A stretch of 64,000 nucleotides of DNA from Solilutibacter silvestris (GTDB lineage Bacteria > Pseudomonadota > Gammaproteobacteria > Xanthomonadales > Xanthomonadaceae), in NCBI RefSeq assembly GCF_002895945.1, contig NZ_NPZB01000001.1:573501-637500 (forward strand), read 5' to 3'. This document shows positions 36,611 through 46,376 of this stretch, in pieces; within the stretch, counting starts at the first letter, position 1, and every line of letters starts with the position of its first letter. The notes beneath the pieces were generated by a model, which saw nothing but the letters and a program-made list of their open reading frames with translations, did no database searches and was not told the origin of the DNA. Both the position numbers and the translations under genes were made by a program.

Positions 36611-38026
36611 TCAACCGCGTCCTGGCTTCGTTGGCGCAGTGGCGACGATGACGTTGCGATCCATGTCTGGATAGATGATTTTTTCGACGGTGCGGATCTT
36701 GTCCATCGCGCGTTGCGTCTGCTGGCGGAACGCGACCAGCATCGCGCCCGAGAGCGGCGCCGGCGGTGCCATCGTCACCGTCAGCGGATTGCGATAGACG
36801 CCGTTGACGCGGAATTCGTAGTGCAGGTGCGGGCCGGTGGCGAGGCCGGTGCTGCCGACGTAACCGATCACCGTGCCCTGCTCGACATGCTGGCCGGGAC
36901 GAATGTGGGCGAAGCGCGACATATGCGCATAGAAGGTGGTCTGGCCGCGGCCGTGGTCGAGTTCGACGACGTTGCCGTAACCGTGCTGCTGGCCGACGTA
37001 TTTCACCCGCGCATCGCCCGCGGCCATGATCGGCGTGCCGGCGCTGGCGGCGTAATCGACGCCCTTGTGCATGCGCATGCGGCCGAGGATCGGGTGCATG
37101 CGGTTGCCGAAGGTCGACGACAGGCGTGCGTACGGAATCGGCATGCGGATGAAGGGACGCTTCAACGACGTGCCGTTGGCGGTGAAGTATTCCGGCTTGC
37201 CATCGCGCAGGTAGCGGAAGCCGGTGTGCAACTGGCCATCGATGGTGAACGCCGCAGCCAGCACGCCGCTGGTCGTCACCAGTTCACCGTTCTTCCACGC
37301 CTGGTCCACCACCACGCTGTAGCGATCGTTCGGGGACAGGTCGGAATCGAAATCGATGTCGTACTTGAAGATCTCGTCGGTCATTTCCTCGACGTTGGCA
37401 CGCGTCAGGCCAGCCTTGCGCGCCGATTCCCACAGGTCGTCGCCGACGGTGCCGGACAGCACCACGGTGCGCACTTCGGTGTCCTGCGGCAGCACCTTGG
37501 CGGCGACCGCACCATCCTTCATGCTCAATTCGACCTTGTCGCCACCACGCTGGAAGCGGATCGCGCGCAACAGGCCGTTGCCCGGCGCGTCGATCGACAG
37601 TTCCGCGCCGGGGCGCAGTTTCGCCAGTGACGCGCGGGCATCGGATGACTTCATCATCTGCGCGACCTGCGCCTTGCTCACGCCCAGCGAACCGAGCAGG
37701 GTGTTCACCGATTCGCCCTTGCGCAGGTTCACCACCGCCCATTGGCCGTTGGCCTTCTGCACCGGTGCGGCGAGTTGCGGCAACGGCAGCGCCAGCGACG
37801 CCAGCGGCATCGGCTGCGAACGCGCCATGGCGTGATCCATGCCCGGCACCAACACCGCGCACAAGGCGACTATGCTGGCGAGCAGGGTGGCGTGGGCCCA
37901 GTGACGATGCGTCCAGCGGCCATGGAAGCCCGGCGGCAGGCGCGAGACGACATGGCGGGTGAGGGCGGCTTCGCGGAGTTGGCGCAGTCGGGAGTGGCGC
38001 GCGGCATCGGCGATCGGGTCTTTCAT
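36611..38026 (-). CDS. M23 family metallopeptidase (MepM/Csd3-like)
   Basis: A 471-residue membrane-anchored endopeptidase. A basic N-terminus precedes one membrane helix (about 46-65); then an OapA/LysM-like segment with [17 protein letters not shown], a Csd3-type domain, and the LytM domain with [14 protein letters not shown] (ligands His, Asp), the FYAHMSR loop and [10 protein letters not shown]. It cleaves peptidoglycan crosslinks for cell growth. First gene of the operon with anmK and the acyltransferase. Confidence 0.9.
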   Translation of the reverse strand: MKDPIADAARHSRLRQLREAALTRHVVSRLPPGFHGRWTHRHWAHATLLASIVALCAVLVPGMDHAMARSQPMPLASLALPLPQLAAPVQKANGQWAVVNLRKGESVNTLLGSLGVSKAQVAQMMKSSDARASLAKLRPGAELSIDAPGNGLLRAIRFQRGGDKVELSMKDGAVAAKVLPQDTEVRTVVLSGTVGDDLWESARKAGLTRANVEEMTDEIFKYDIDFDSDLSPNDRYSVVVDQAWKNGELVTTSGVLAAAFTIDGQLHTGFRYLRDGKPEYFTANGTSLKRPFIRMPIPYARLSSTFGNRMHPILGRMRMHKGVDYAASAGTPIMAAGDARVKYVGQQHGYGNVVELDHGRGQTTFYAHMSRFAHIRPGQHVEQGTVIGYVGSTGLATGPHLHYEFRVNGVYRNPLTVTMAPPAPLSGAMLVAFRQQTQRAMDKIRTVEKIIYPDMDRNVIVATAPTKPGRG

Positions 38027-38188
38027 TCAGCGGTGTCCAGATGGCGTGAAGATCGCCCGGTGCGCGAACCTTAGCCGCGGCGGCAATCCCGCGTCAATTC
38101 CATGATTCCATTGGATTTTCAGGGGTCGGACGGTTTAACGTAATGTTGACGATTCCGCCTTCCCCATCTCCCCATTCAGGAAACTGCC

Positions 38189-39415
38189 GTGCCTGCTGCT
38201 GCCTCCAACCCCGATCCCGCTGTCATGAGCCTCCTCGCCCGCGGGGCCGATGAGCTGCTCAAGCGCGAGGAGCTGGAGGCGCGCCTGAAGGAAGGGCGGC
38301 CGCTGCGGATCAAGGCCGGCTTCGATCCCACCGCGCCCGACCTCCACCTCGGCCACACCGTGCTGCTCAACAAGATGCGGCAGTTCCAGGACCTTGGCCA
38401 CCAGGTGATCTTCCTGATCGGCGACTTCACCGGGATGATCGGCGACCCCACCGGCAAGAACATCACCCGCAAGCCGCTGACCCGCGAGGACGTGCTGCGC
38501 AACGCCGAGACCTACGCGACCCAGGTATTCAAGGTGCTCGACAAGCAGCGCACCGAGGTGCGCTTCAACAGCGAGTGGTTCGACAAGATGAATGCCGCCG
38601 ACATGATCAAGCTGGCGGCGCAGCACACCGTGGCGCGCATGCTCGAACGCGACGATTTCGCCAAGCGTTACGCCGCGCAGCAGTCGATCGCCCTCCACGA
38701 ATTCCTCTATCCGCTGGTGCAGGGCTACGACTCGGTGGCGTTGAAGGCCGATGTCGAACTCGGTGGCACCGACCAGAAGTTCAACCTGCTGATGGGCCGC
38801 GGCCTGCAGGAGCACTTCGGGCAGAAGCCGCAGATCGTGTTGACGATGCCGCTGCTGGAAGGCCTCGACGGCGTCAACAAGATGTCGAAGTCGCTGGGCA
38901 ACTACATCGGCATCGACGAACCGGCGATCGACATCATCACCAAGACGATGAAGATCGGCGACGAGCTGATGTGGAAGTGGATCGACCTGCTCAGCTTCGA
39001 GATATCCATCGACGAGGCGAAGCAGTTGCGCGCGGCGATTGCCGGCGGTGAACTCAATCCACGCGACGTGAAACTGCGTCTCGCCCGTGAACTGGCCGCG
39101 CGTTTCCAGGGCGATGCCGAAGCGGAGAAGGCCATCGCCGGCTGGCACGCCGCAGTGCGCGGCGAAGGCGACGTCGCCAATGTGCCGTTGCAGGAAATCG
39201 CGATTCCCGCAGAAGGATTGCGCATCGCCGCGTTGCTGACCGCCGCCGGCATCACCTCGAGCAATTCGGAGGCGAACCGCAAGCTCAAGGAACGTTCGGT
39301 GCGCGTCAATGGCGAAGTGTTCGAGGATGCCGCACAGGCGTTCCTGCCCGGCTTCGAGGGCATGCTGGCGGTGGGCAAGCGCAATTTCGCGCGGGTGAAG
39401 CTGGTCGCGGCGTAA
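38189..39415 (+). CDS. tyrS: Tyrosyl-tRNA synthetase
   Basis: A 408-residue class I synthetase starting at GTG. HLGH (53-56), the KMSKS loop at about 231-235 and the C-terminal S4-like domain ([13 protein letters not shown]) are present. The [14 protein letters not shown] sequence is of the TyrZ-type branch. The 162 bases upstream separate it from the divergent M23 gene and show no leader or T-box structure. Confidence 0.95.
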   Translation: MPAAASNPDPAVMSLLARGADELLKREELEARLKEGRPLRIKAGFDPTAPDLHLGHTVLLNKMRQFQDLGHQVIFLIGDFTGMIGDPTGKNITRKPLTREDVLRNAETYATQVFKVLDKQRTEVRFNSEWFDKMNAADMIKLAAQHTVARMLERDDFAKRYAAQQSIALHEFLYPLVQGYDSVALKADVELGGTDQKFNLLMGRGLQEHFGQKPQIVLTMPLLEGLDGVNKMSKSLGNYIGIDEPAIDIITKTMKIGDELMWKWIDLLSFEISIDEAKQLRAAIAGGELNPRDVKLRLARELAARFQGDAEAEKAIAGWHAAVRGEGDVANVPLQEIAIPAEGLRIAALLTAAGITSSNSEANRKLKERSVRVNGEVFEDAAQAFLPGFEGMLAVGKRNFARVKLVAA

Positions 39416-39460
39416 GCGTTCGTCTCAACCGTTGCGAGCGGTCCGGCGTACCCTGCGTCG

Positions 39461-40120
39461 ATGAGCGCAGGACGCTATTCGCAGGCACAGGCCAAATTCG
39501 CCGACAGCACGACGCATGGCGCCGGCTGCGAACTCATCCTGGTGGAAGGCGATTCCGCCGCGCGATCGGTGGTGGCGGTGCGCGATGCCCGCACCCAGGC
39601 GGTGCTGCCGTTGCAGGGCAAGCCGCTGAACGCGTGGCGTGCCGATGCCGCGAAGGTCCGCGACAACATTCTTTACCGGCAGGTCGCGCAGGCACTGGGA
39701 TTGCCCGATGCCATCCTCTCGGAACCCGCCAATGGTCCGCAGGCGATGCGCTTCGAACGGGTGGTGCTGTTGTTCGATCCCGACGCCGACGGCATCCACA
39801 TCACAGCGCTGATGTTGCTGTATTTCGCGCGCTGGCTGCCGGAGTTGCTGGAGCGCGGTCAGGTGTGGGTCGTGCGGCCACCGATGTTCACGCTCACCGA
39901 TGCCGCCACCGGCGAGATCGTGCAGGCGTATTCACCGGCGCATCGTGATGCGTTGCGGGCAAGCATGGGAGGCGACGTGCAGTGCCATCGTCATCTCGGG
40001 TTGGGCAGCCTGCCGCCGGAATTGCTGCGACGCACCTGCGTCGATCCGCGCACGCGCCAGTGCCGGCGCGCGGGCAAGGAAGACGTCGATGCGGTGCTGG
40101 CGAGTCTGATGCCGGGATAG
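39461..40120 (+). CDS. Stand-alone TOPRIM-domain protein (ParE/GyrB C-terminal-like)
   Basis: A 219-residue protein matching only the TOPRIM and following part of type II topoisomerase B subunits. The catalytic Glu29 is in VEGDSA and Asp106, 108, 110 in DPDADG; PLQGKPLNAW corresponds to PLRGKILNT/NV of ParE/GyrB. The GHKL ATPase and transducer domains are missing, and the start sits directly before the TOPRIM, so the gene is not an obvious truncation at an insertion. The upstream gap to tyrS is 45 bases. Function unknown; a role with a separate ATPase, or an accessory nuclease-like action, is speculation. No clear ribosome site. Confidence 0.75.
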   Translation: MSAGRYSQAQAKFADSTTHGAGCELILVEGDSAARSVVAVRDARTQAVLPLQGKPLNAWRADAAKVRDNILYRQVAQALGLPDAILSEPANGPQAMRFERVVLLFDPDADGIHITALMLLYFARWLPELLERGQVWVVRPPMFTLTDAATGEIVQAYSPAHRDALRASMGGDVQCHRHLGLGSLPPELLRRTCVDPRTRQCRRAGKEDVDAVLASLMPG

Positions 40121-40132
40121 CCAGCGCGTGCG

Positions 40133-40522
40133 TCAACCCACGTGCGCGATCGCCATTCCCATCAAGCCGAGCACACAGAACAACCCCGCGAACCACGACA
40201 GGCTGCGGAACTGGTGCTTGTTTCCGACATAAAACACGCCGTGCAGCACCCGGAACACCACGAAGCCGATCGCCAGCCAGGTGATCCTGCCGTGATCGAC
40301 ATTGGCGAACTGCGCCATCAACACCGCCGCCGCGAACGCCGGGAACGTCTCGAAGCCGTTCAATTGCGCGGCATTGGCGCGGTGACTGCGGGCGTCATCC
40401 TGGCGGGCAAGCCATGCCCGCGGATCGCGATTGTCGTAACGCTCGCCGCCGGCCTTGGCGATCGTCACCCAGACATAGGGCAACAACGCGGCGATCAGGA
40501 TGCAGAGATAGGGAATGGTCAT
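40133..40522 (-). CDS. MAPEG family membrane protein
   Basis: A 129-residue protein with four membrane helices and the MAPEG signature (RANAAQLNGFETFPAFAAAV). Eukaryotic relatives are glutathione-dependent enzymes of eicosanoid metabolism; bacterial members are of mostly unknown function. The start at 40522 overlaps the stop of the upstream repeat protein by one base (TAATG), so the two are cotranslated. Confidence 0.88.
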   Translation of the reverse strand: MTIPYLCILIAALLPYVWVTIAKAGGERYDNRDPRAWLARQDDARSHRANAAQLNGFETFPAFAAAVLMAQFANVDHGRITWLAIGFVVFRVLHGVFYVGNKHQFRSLSWFAGLFCVLGLMGMAIAHVG

Positions 40523-41196
40523 TATTTCACCGGCGCAGTCGGCGTCGAGAACGCGATCGCGGTGGCGCCCTCGATCGGACCGGTCTTGGCGCTGGAGTGG
40601 ACGTAGAGCTTGACCTGGTGTTCGAACACCAGGCCGCCCTGCACCACTGCATCCGGCCCGATGATGATGGTGGGAATGCGGCTGATCTGCAGCGGCAACC
40701 CGTTCCAGCCACCCTTCGACTTCTTCACGATCAACTTGCCGGCCACGTGCGAACCGACGCCGATGGTGACATCGCCATTGACGGTGGTGACGTCCTTGCC
40801 GACCTGCGCGCGCACCAGGCCGATGCCGCCGTTGACGGTGGTGACGCCGCCCTTCACGTTGCCACCATCGGGCAGGTAGATATCGCCGTTGACGGTGGTG
40901 ATATCGCCATTGACCGTCGCCCTGGTGCCGAAGCGGATGCCGCCGTTGACCGTTGTCGCGTCTTCGGTGACGGTCACCGCATTGCCGGCCTTGATGCTGC
41001 CGTTGACGGTGGTCGCGCTGGAGACGCTGGCGCCGTCGGCGAGGTTCACGCTGCCGTTCACCGTACTGGCCGAACCGGCATGTTCGCCAGCTGCCACTTC
41101 CACGGAGCCGTTGACCTTGGAGACGTCCTTTTGGGCGTAGGCGGTGGAACATGCAGCCAGCAGGGACAGGACGATCAGTGAACGGTGCAGGGCCAT
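40522..41196 (-). CDS. Exported repeat protein with TVNG beta-helix-like repeats
   Basis: A 224-residue protein with a signal peptide (LSLLAACSTAYAQ, cleavage at about residue 22) and eight to nine irregular repeats of about 15-22 residues each centred on [ST]-[TK]-V-N-G-[SGD] followed by hydrophobic residues (positions roughly 28-150). This is the pattern of a right-handed beta helix as in polymer-forming (bactofilin-like) proteins. A C-terminal LVFEHQVKLYVHSSA segment follows. The Cys in the signal region is not in a convincing lipobox. Function unknown. Confidence 0.7.
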   Translation of the reverse strand: MALHRSLIVLSLLAACSTAYAQKDVSKVNGSVEVAAGEHAGSASTVNGSVNLADGASVSSATTVNGSIKAGNAVTVTEDATTVNGGIRFGTRATVNGDITTVNGDIYLPDGGNVKGGVTTVNGGIGLVRAQVGKDVTTVNGDVTIGVGSHVAGKLIVKKSKGGWNGLPLQISRIPTIIIGPDAVVQGGLVFEHQVKLYVHSSAKTGPIEGATAIAFSTPTAPVK

Positions 41197-41286
41197 CGCG
41201 GACTCCGGGGATGCGGGAACATGCAGGAAGCATAGGACGCCTCCGCTACAATCGCATGCGCCGAAAGTCACCAGGCCCAAAGACCC

Positions 41287-42843
41287 GTGTCCCAACTTGC
41301 CGCTGATCGTCCCAAGCCCGTCGTCCTGCTCATCCTGGATGGCTGGGGCCATCGCGAGGACCCCGCCGACAACGCGCTGGCACAGGCCGACTTGCCGAAC
41401 TGGCGGCGCCTGTTGGCGACCTGTCCGCACACGCTGATCCATACCGAAGGGCGCCATGTCGGCCTGCCCGATGGCCAGATGGGCAATTCCGAAGTCGGCC
41501 ACATGAACCTCGGCGCCGGACGCATCGTCTACCAGGACCTGACGCGGGTCGATGCCGCGATCGAGGACGGTTCTTTCTTCGCCAATGCCGCGCTGGTTGC
41601 TGCCTGCGCTGCAGTGAAGGCCGACGGCGGCACCCTGCACGTGATGGGCCTGCTCTCGCCCGGCGGCGTCCACAGCCATGAATCACACATCGTCGCGATG
41701 TTGGAGCTGGCGCATCGCCTTGGCGTGGCGAAAGTCGCCGTACATGCCTTCCTCGACGGCCGTGACACCCCGCCGCGTTCCGCCGCTGCCAGCATCGCCG
41801 CGCTGCAATCGCTGTGCGATCGCCTCGGCAACGTGCATATCGCCAGCGTCGGCGGCCGTTATTTCGCCATGGATCGCGACAAGCGCTGGGATCGCGTCGA
41901 ACGCGCGTGGGATGCCATCGTCGAAGCGCGCGGTGAATTCACCGCACCGACCGCGATGCAGGCGCTGGACGCTGCCTACGCGCGCGGCGAGAACGACGAG
42001 TTCATGCAGCCGACGATCATCGCCGGTGCCGCGCCAATGCAGGATGGCGATGCCGTGGTGTTCATGAACTTCCGTGCCGATCGCGCGCGCCAGATCACCG
42101 CTGCGTTTGTCGATCCCGCCTTCGATGGCTTCGCCGCACGTCGTCCGAAACTCGCGATGTTCGTCTGCCTCACCGAATACGACGCGAAACTTCCGGCCAC
42201 GCTCGCCTATGCGCCGGATGCATTGCACGACACCTTGGCGGAAGTGCTGGCCGCGCACGGGCTCAGCCAGTTGCGCATCGCCGAAACCGAAAAATACGCA
42301 CACGTCACCTTCTTCTTCAGTGGCGGTCGCGAAGACCTGTGGCCGGGCGAGGATCGCGTGCTGGTGCCGAGCCCGAAGGTCGCGACCTACGACCTGCAGC
42401 CGGAAATGAGCTGCCCGGAAGTCACCGCGAAACTGGTCGACGACATCCGCCACCAGCGCCACGACGTGGTGATCTGCAACATCGCCAATCCCGACATGGT
42501 CGGTCACACCGGCCTGCTTGCCGCTGCGATACAGGCGGCGGAAGCGGTCGATATCGCCATCGGTGAAGTCGTCGCCGCGGTGCGATCGGTACATGGCGCG
42601 TTGTTGATCACCGCCGACCACGGCAACCTTGAACAGATGAGTGACCCGGCCACCGGCCAGCCGCATACCGCGCATACGGTCGGTCCGGTGCCGTTCGTCT
42701 ACGTCGGTGAACGCGATGCCCATTTGCGCGTCGGTGGGGCCTTGCGCGATGTCGCACCGACCATGCTCGATCTGCTCGGCATCGCCAAACCGGCGGACAT
42801 GACCGGTTCGAGTTTGATCGAGGCAGGTCTGGGCGACGCATGA
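41287..42843 (+). CDS. gpmI: 2,3-bisphosphoglycerate-independent phosphoglycerate mutase
   Basis: A 518-residue alkaline-phosphatase-superfamily enzyme with the metal-binding DGWG at 19-22, nucleophile Ser68 in [15 protein letters not shown], the DGRD segment, and C-terminal ADHGN and HTAHT. Start is GTG at 41287. It interconverts 3- and 2-phosphoglycerate. The stop overlaps the envC start by four bases. Confidence 0.95.
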   Translation: MSQLAADRPKPVVLLILDGWGHREDPADNALAQADLPNWRRLLATCPHTLIHTEGRHVGLPDGQMGNSEVGHMNLGAGRIVYQDLTRVDAAIEDGSFFANAALVAACAAVKADGGTLHVMGLLSPGGVHSHESHIVAMLELAHRLGVAKVAVHAFLDGRDTPPRSAAASIAALQSLCDRLGNVHIASVGGRYFAMDRDKRWDRVERAWDAIVEARGEFTAPTAMQALDAAYARGENDEFMQPTIIAGAAPMQDGDAVVFMNFRADRARQITAAFVDPAFDGFAARRPKLAMFVCLTEYDAKLPATLAYAPDALHDTLAEVLAAHGLSQLRIAETEKYAHVTFFFSGGREDLWPGEDRVLVPSPKVATYDLQPEMSCPEVTAKLVDDIRHQRHDVVICNIANPDMVGHTGLLAAAIQAAEAVDIAIGEVVAAVRSVHGALLITADHGNLEQMSDPATGQPHTAHTVGPVPFVYVGERDAHLRVGGALRDVAPTMLDLLGIAKPADMTGSSLIEAGLGDA

Positions 42844-44123
42844 GTCGAGCGCGCCTCGCCATCGCGGGAATGCTGCTGGCGATGGTTGCAGTGGCGTCGG
42901 CGCAGCAATCGCAGCGCGCGACCGAACACAAGCTGGAACAGGTGCGCAAGGAAATGCGCGCGGTCAGCAGCGAGCGCAAGGAGATCGGTGGCGAACGCGT
43001 CGATGCCAATGTCGACCTCAAGGACGCGCAACGGAAGGTCGGCGATACGTCGCGCGCGGTGGCGAAGACCGACGCCGACATCCGTTCGCAGCAGGGCTCG
43101 CTCGATGCGCTGGAAGTGAAGCGCATCGAACTGGAAACGCATCTGCAGGTGCAGAAAAAATCGCTGGCCGCGCTGGTGCGGCAGGCCTATCTCGCCGGCG
43201 ACAACGCACCGCTCAAGGTGTTCCTGTCGCAGGATCGTATCGCCGAAGGCCAGCGCGCGCTCACCAACTACGCCTACCTGCAGCGTGATCGCAGCGTGCG
43301 CATCCGCTCCATCTCCGGCGACCTCGCAGCGTTGAAGCAGACGCGTGCGCAGATCGAGCAGAAGCGCGGTGAATTGCAGGCATCACGCCAGAAGCAACAA
43401 GCACAGTTGCTGCAACTGGAACAGGATCGCAAGAGCCGCGCGACGGTGCTCGCGCAACTCGACACGCAATACCAGCAGCACATCCAGCGCGAACAGCAGC
43501 TCGGGCAGAACGCCAAGGCGCTGGAAGGCTTGCTCGCGCAATTGCGCGCCGAGGCTGCACGCGCCGCGCGCGAACGCCAGCTTGCCGCCGAACGTGCGCG
43601 CAAAGCCGCGGCCGCCGAAGCCGCGCGGATCGCCAGGGAACAGGCGCGTGCAGAAGACGCCGCACGAGCGAAGGGCCTGCCGCCACCGCCACCGCCGAAG
43701 CGCGAGTCACCGAAACAGGTCGTGCACGGGCCGATGATCCAGGTCGGCGGGCTCGGCTGGCCGGTGTCAGGCACCTTGCTGGCGGGCTACGGCGGCGAAC
43801 TGCCGGAGGGCGGGGCGAGTTCCGGCCTGTTGATCGCGGCGGCGGCCGGCACGCCGGTGCACGCGGTCGCCGACGGTCGCGTGGTCTTCGCGGAATGGAT
43901 GAACGGTTATGGCCTGATCAGCATCGTCGACCATGGCAACGGCTACATGAGCCTGTACGCCCACAACGACACCCTGCTGCGCGACGTCGGCGCCAGCGTG
44001 CATCGCGGCGATGCGCTCGCCAGCGTCGGCACCTCGGGCGGCCTGTCGCGGCCGGCGGTGTATTTTGAATTGCGCCGGAATGGCAGCCCGGTGAATCCTG
44101 CGGTATGGCTGCAGAAACGCTAG
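42840..44123 (+). CDS. envC: EnvC-type murein hydrolase activator
   Basis: A 427-residue protein with a signal peptide (cleavage after VASA, about residue 21), two long coiled coils (about 25-110 and 170-285), a polyproline link and a C-terminal LytM domain. The zinc ligands are absent: the HxxxD position reads SGLLIA and HLHFE reads AVYFE, as in regulatory EnvC that recruits and activates amidases at the septum. The envC position between gpmI and ctp is conserved. Confidence 0.9.
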   Translation: MSRARLAIAGMLLAMVAVASAQQSQRATEHKLEQVRKEMRAVSSERKEIGGERVDANVDLKDAQRKVGDTSRAVAKTDADIRSQQGSLDALEVKRIELETHLQVQKKSLAALVRQAYLAGDNAPLKVFLSQDRIAEGQRALTNYAYLQRDRSVRIRSISGDLAALKQTRAQIEQKRGELQASRQKQQAQLLQLEQDRKSRATVLAQLDTQYQQHIQREQQLGQNAKALEGLLAQLRAEAARAARERQLAAERARKAAAAEAARIAREQARAEDAARAKGLPPPPPPKRESPKQVVHGPMIQVGGLGWPVSGTLLAGYGGELPEGGASSGLLIAAAAGTPVHAVADGRVVFAEWMNGYGLISIVDHGNGYMSLYAHNDTLLRDVGASVHRGDALASVGTSGGLSRPAVYFELRRNGSPVNPAVWLQKR

Positions 44124-44181
44124 CCTGTCCGTTGTTGTCGCCTGTCATTCGATCCACCGGACCGATCTCCCGGAGCCCAAG

Positions 44182-45528
44182 ATGCGTCGTTCGCTTATCG
44201 CTGTTGTCCTTGCATTCGCCATGGTGCCGTTGGCGGCGCAAACGACCGCGCCCGCGCAGAAGCAGGACAAGGACATCAGCGCCAGCGATGATCCCACCGC
44301 CGCGACCAGCGAGAGCAAGGCGGTGCCGCTCGACGAGATCCGCCGCTTCGTCACCACCTACGAGGCGGTGAAGAACGCCTACGTCGAACCGAAGACCGAT
44401 ACCCAGCTGATGCATTCGGCGGTGCGCGGACTGCTGCTCGATCTCGATCCGCACAGCGTGTATTTCGATCATGACGATGCCGAACGCTTCGACGAGGACG
44501 CCGAGGGCCAGTACGAAGGGCTCGGCATCCAGGTGCAGCAGCAGCCCAATGCCACCCTGAAGATCGTCGCGCCGATGGATGGTTCGCCGGCGCAGAAAGC
44601 CGGATTGAAGTCGGGCGACATCATCACCGCCATCGATGGCAAGCCGGTCGACAACGACAACGGCAATCGCCAGTTGCGCGGCAAGGCCGGCACGCCGGTG
44701 CGCCTGACCATCCGCCGCAAGGCTGTCGCCAAGGCGTTCGACGTCAAGGTCACGCGCGCCAAGATCGTCGTTCCCAGCGTCGAGGCGAAACTGCTGGAGC
44801 CCGGCTTCGGCGCGGTGCGTGTGAGCGGTTTCCAGGCCAACACCGCCGTCGAATTCGAACAGGCGATCGCCAAACTCAAGCAACAATCGGCTGGCAAGTT
44901 GCGTGGACTGGTCATCGATTTGCGCAGCAATCCCGGCGGCCTGCTCAATGCTGCGGTGCAGATGGCCGATGACGTCGTCAATGCCGGCACGATTGTCAGC
45001 ACGCGTGGACGCCAGAAGGATGGCGACACCGTCTACACCGCCAATCGCGGCGACCTGCTCGATGGCGCGCCGATCGTGGTGCTGGTCGATGCCGGTTCCG
45101 CCAGCGCGTCGGAAGTACTGGCCGGCGCGCTGAAGGATCTCAAGCGCGCGCGCATCGTCGGCAGTCGCACCTTCGGCAAGGGTTCGGTGCAGAGTCTTCT
45201 TCCGCTCGACAACGGCGATGCCGTCAAGCTCACCACCGCGCGCTACTACACGCCCAGCGGCAAATCGATCCAGGGCGTCGGCATCAAGCCCGACGTGATC
45301 GTGCGCGCCGACGGCAAGCAGGCGTCGGCAGGCGACTACCGCGAATCGGCATTGCCGGGCCATCTGCGCGGCGATGACGAAGGCGCGGCTGCCGATGACG
45401 ATACCGGCGGCGAAGTGCTGGATGGACAGGCGCCGTTAAACGCGGCACTGGCGGAGTTGAAGCGGATGGCTGGCGTGACCGTTGCGCCGCACGCGGCGAC
45501 AACCGCACCCAAGCGCAAGGCTCAGTAA
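44182..45528 (+). CDS. ctpA: S41 family C-terminal processing peptidase
   Basis: A 448-residue periplasmic serine protease with a signal peptide (about residues 1-19), a PDZ domain (about 105-190) and an S41 catalytic domain. The Ser/Lys pair is Ser308 in GSASASE and Lys333 in SRTFGKGSVQ, a spacing of 25 as in Prc. The third gene of the gpmI-envC-ctpA set. The 3' end overlaps the convergent rhomboid gene by seven bases. Confidence 0.92.
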   Translation: MRRSLIAVVLAFAMVPLAAQTTAPAQKQDKDISASDDPTAATSESKAVPLDEIRRFVTTYEAVKNAYVEPKTDTQLMHSAVRGLLLDLDPHSVYFDHDDAERFDEDAEGQYEGLGIQVQQQPNATLKIVAPMDGSPAQKAGLKSGDIITAIDGKPVDNDNGNRQLRGKAGTPVRLTIRRKAVAKAFDVKVTRAKIVVPSVEAKLLEPGFGAVRVSGFQANTAVEFEQAIAKLKQQSAGKLRGLVIDLRSNPGGLLNAAVQMADDVVNAGTIVSTRGRQKDGDTVYTANRGDLLDGAPIVVLVDAGSASASEVLAGALKDLKRARIVGSRTFGKGSVQSLLPLDNGDAVKLTTARYYTPSGKSIQGVGIKPDVIVRADGKQASAGDYRESALPGHLRGDDEGAAADDDTGGEVLDGQAPLNAALAELKRMAGVTVAPHAATTAPKRKAQ

Positions 45529-46214
45529 CCGCTTTGCCGGCGCAGGCGCCGCGCGATGGCGCCGCGCTGGAGAAAGGCGAAGACGAGGCCGAACACGAAG
45601 CCGGCGAGGTGCGCCACCCAGGCGACTTCGCCGAAGGCCGGGCCGATGTAGGCGAAGCCGACCTGCAGCAGGGCCCAGATGCCGATCAGCAGCGAGGCCG
45701 GCGCGCGCACGAATTCCAGGAACAGGCCGAGCGGGATCACCACGCCCAGTCGCGCGCGCGGAAACAGCGCCAGATAAGTGCCGATGATCGCCGAGACCGA
45801 ACCGCTGGCGCCGATGATCAGTCGCGACGGGTTGTCGATGGTGACTGCTGCGGCCAGGTTCGCCACCGCGCCACCGAGCAGGAACAGGACCAGCAGGCGC
45901 AGGCTGCCGAGCTTGCGTTCCGCCGGCATGCCGAAGATCAGCAGGAACACCAGGTTGCCGAGTAGATGCGCCCAGTTGGCATGGAGGAATTGCGAGGTCA
46001 GCAACCGCAGCGCCGGGTGGAGGACCGCCGCAGGCCCTTGCCGCACTGCGGAAAAAAGATTGGCGGGCAGCGTCGCCCATTCGTTCAGCAAACGGCCGGT
46101 GACCGCGTCCGAAGGCGCCCACACCGCGATGTAGCCCGCGATCATGGCCAAGGCCAGTGCTGGCGTGGCCCACGGGCGGCCGGGGCGGCCGTGGTCGGGA
46201 ACGGGGATGAACAT
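45522..46214 (-). CDS. Rhomboid family intramembrane serine protease
   Basis: A 230-residue protein with six membrane helices and both active-site elements: Ser in GASGSVSAIIG and His in WVAHLAGFVFG, along with the LLTSQFLHANWAHLLGN segment. Rhomboids cleave membrane helices; the substrate is unknown. It converges on ctpA and overlaps it by seven bases. Confidence 0.9.
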   Translation of the reverse strand: MFIPVPDHGRPGRPWATPALALAMIAGYIAVWAPSDAVTGRLLNEWATLPANLFSAVRQGPAAVLHPALRLLTSQFLHANWAHLLGNLVFLLIFGMPAERKLGSLRLLVLFLLGGAVANLAAAVTIDNPSRLIIGASGSVSAIIGTYLALFPRARLGVVIPLGLFLEFVRAPASLLIGIWALLQVGFAYIGPAFGEVAWVAHLAGFVFGLVFAFLQRGAIARRLRRQSGY

Positions 46215-46259
46215 CGAAAACGCGCCTCATGCGGGGGAGTGGCGGTTCAGGGAAACATG

Positions 46260-46288
46260 TTACCAATCAGTTAAAACCACGCTATAGT
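46260..46288 (+). promoter_or_regulatory. Sigma-70-type promoter of fadL
   Basis: TTACCA (46260-46265) and TATAGT (46283-46288) are separated by 17 bases and lie 88 bases upstream of the fadL start, in a gap with no gene. Matches four of six bases at each box. Confidence 0.5.
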
Positions 46289-46376
46289 CCGGCCGCATAC
46301 CCTGCCGTACCGAACCGCCCCAGATGGGAAATGACCGCCACGGTGGCGGGATTCCCGAATGCTTCCGGAGATTTGC

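Noticed and set aside
40860-41110. Regular repeats in DNA, considered as CRISPR
   Set aside because: They are in-frame coding repeats (TVNG) in an exported protein, of irregular spacing, without unique spacers.
42840-44123. Active M23 endopeptidase
   Set aside because: The zinc-ligand positions are replaced (SGLLIA, AVYFE), as in the regulatory EnvC type.
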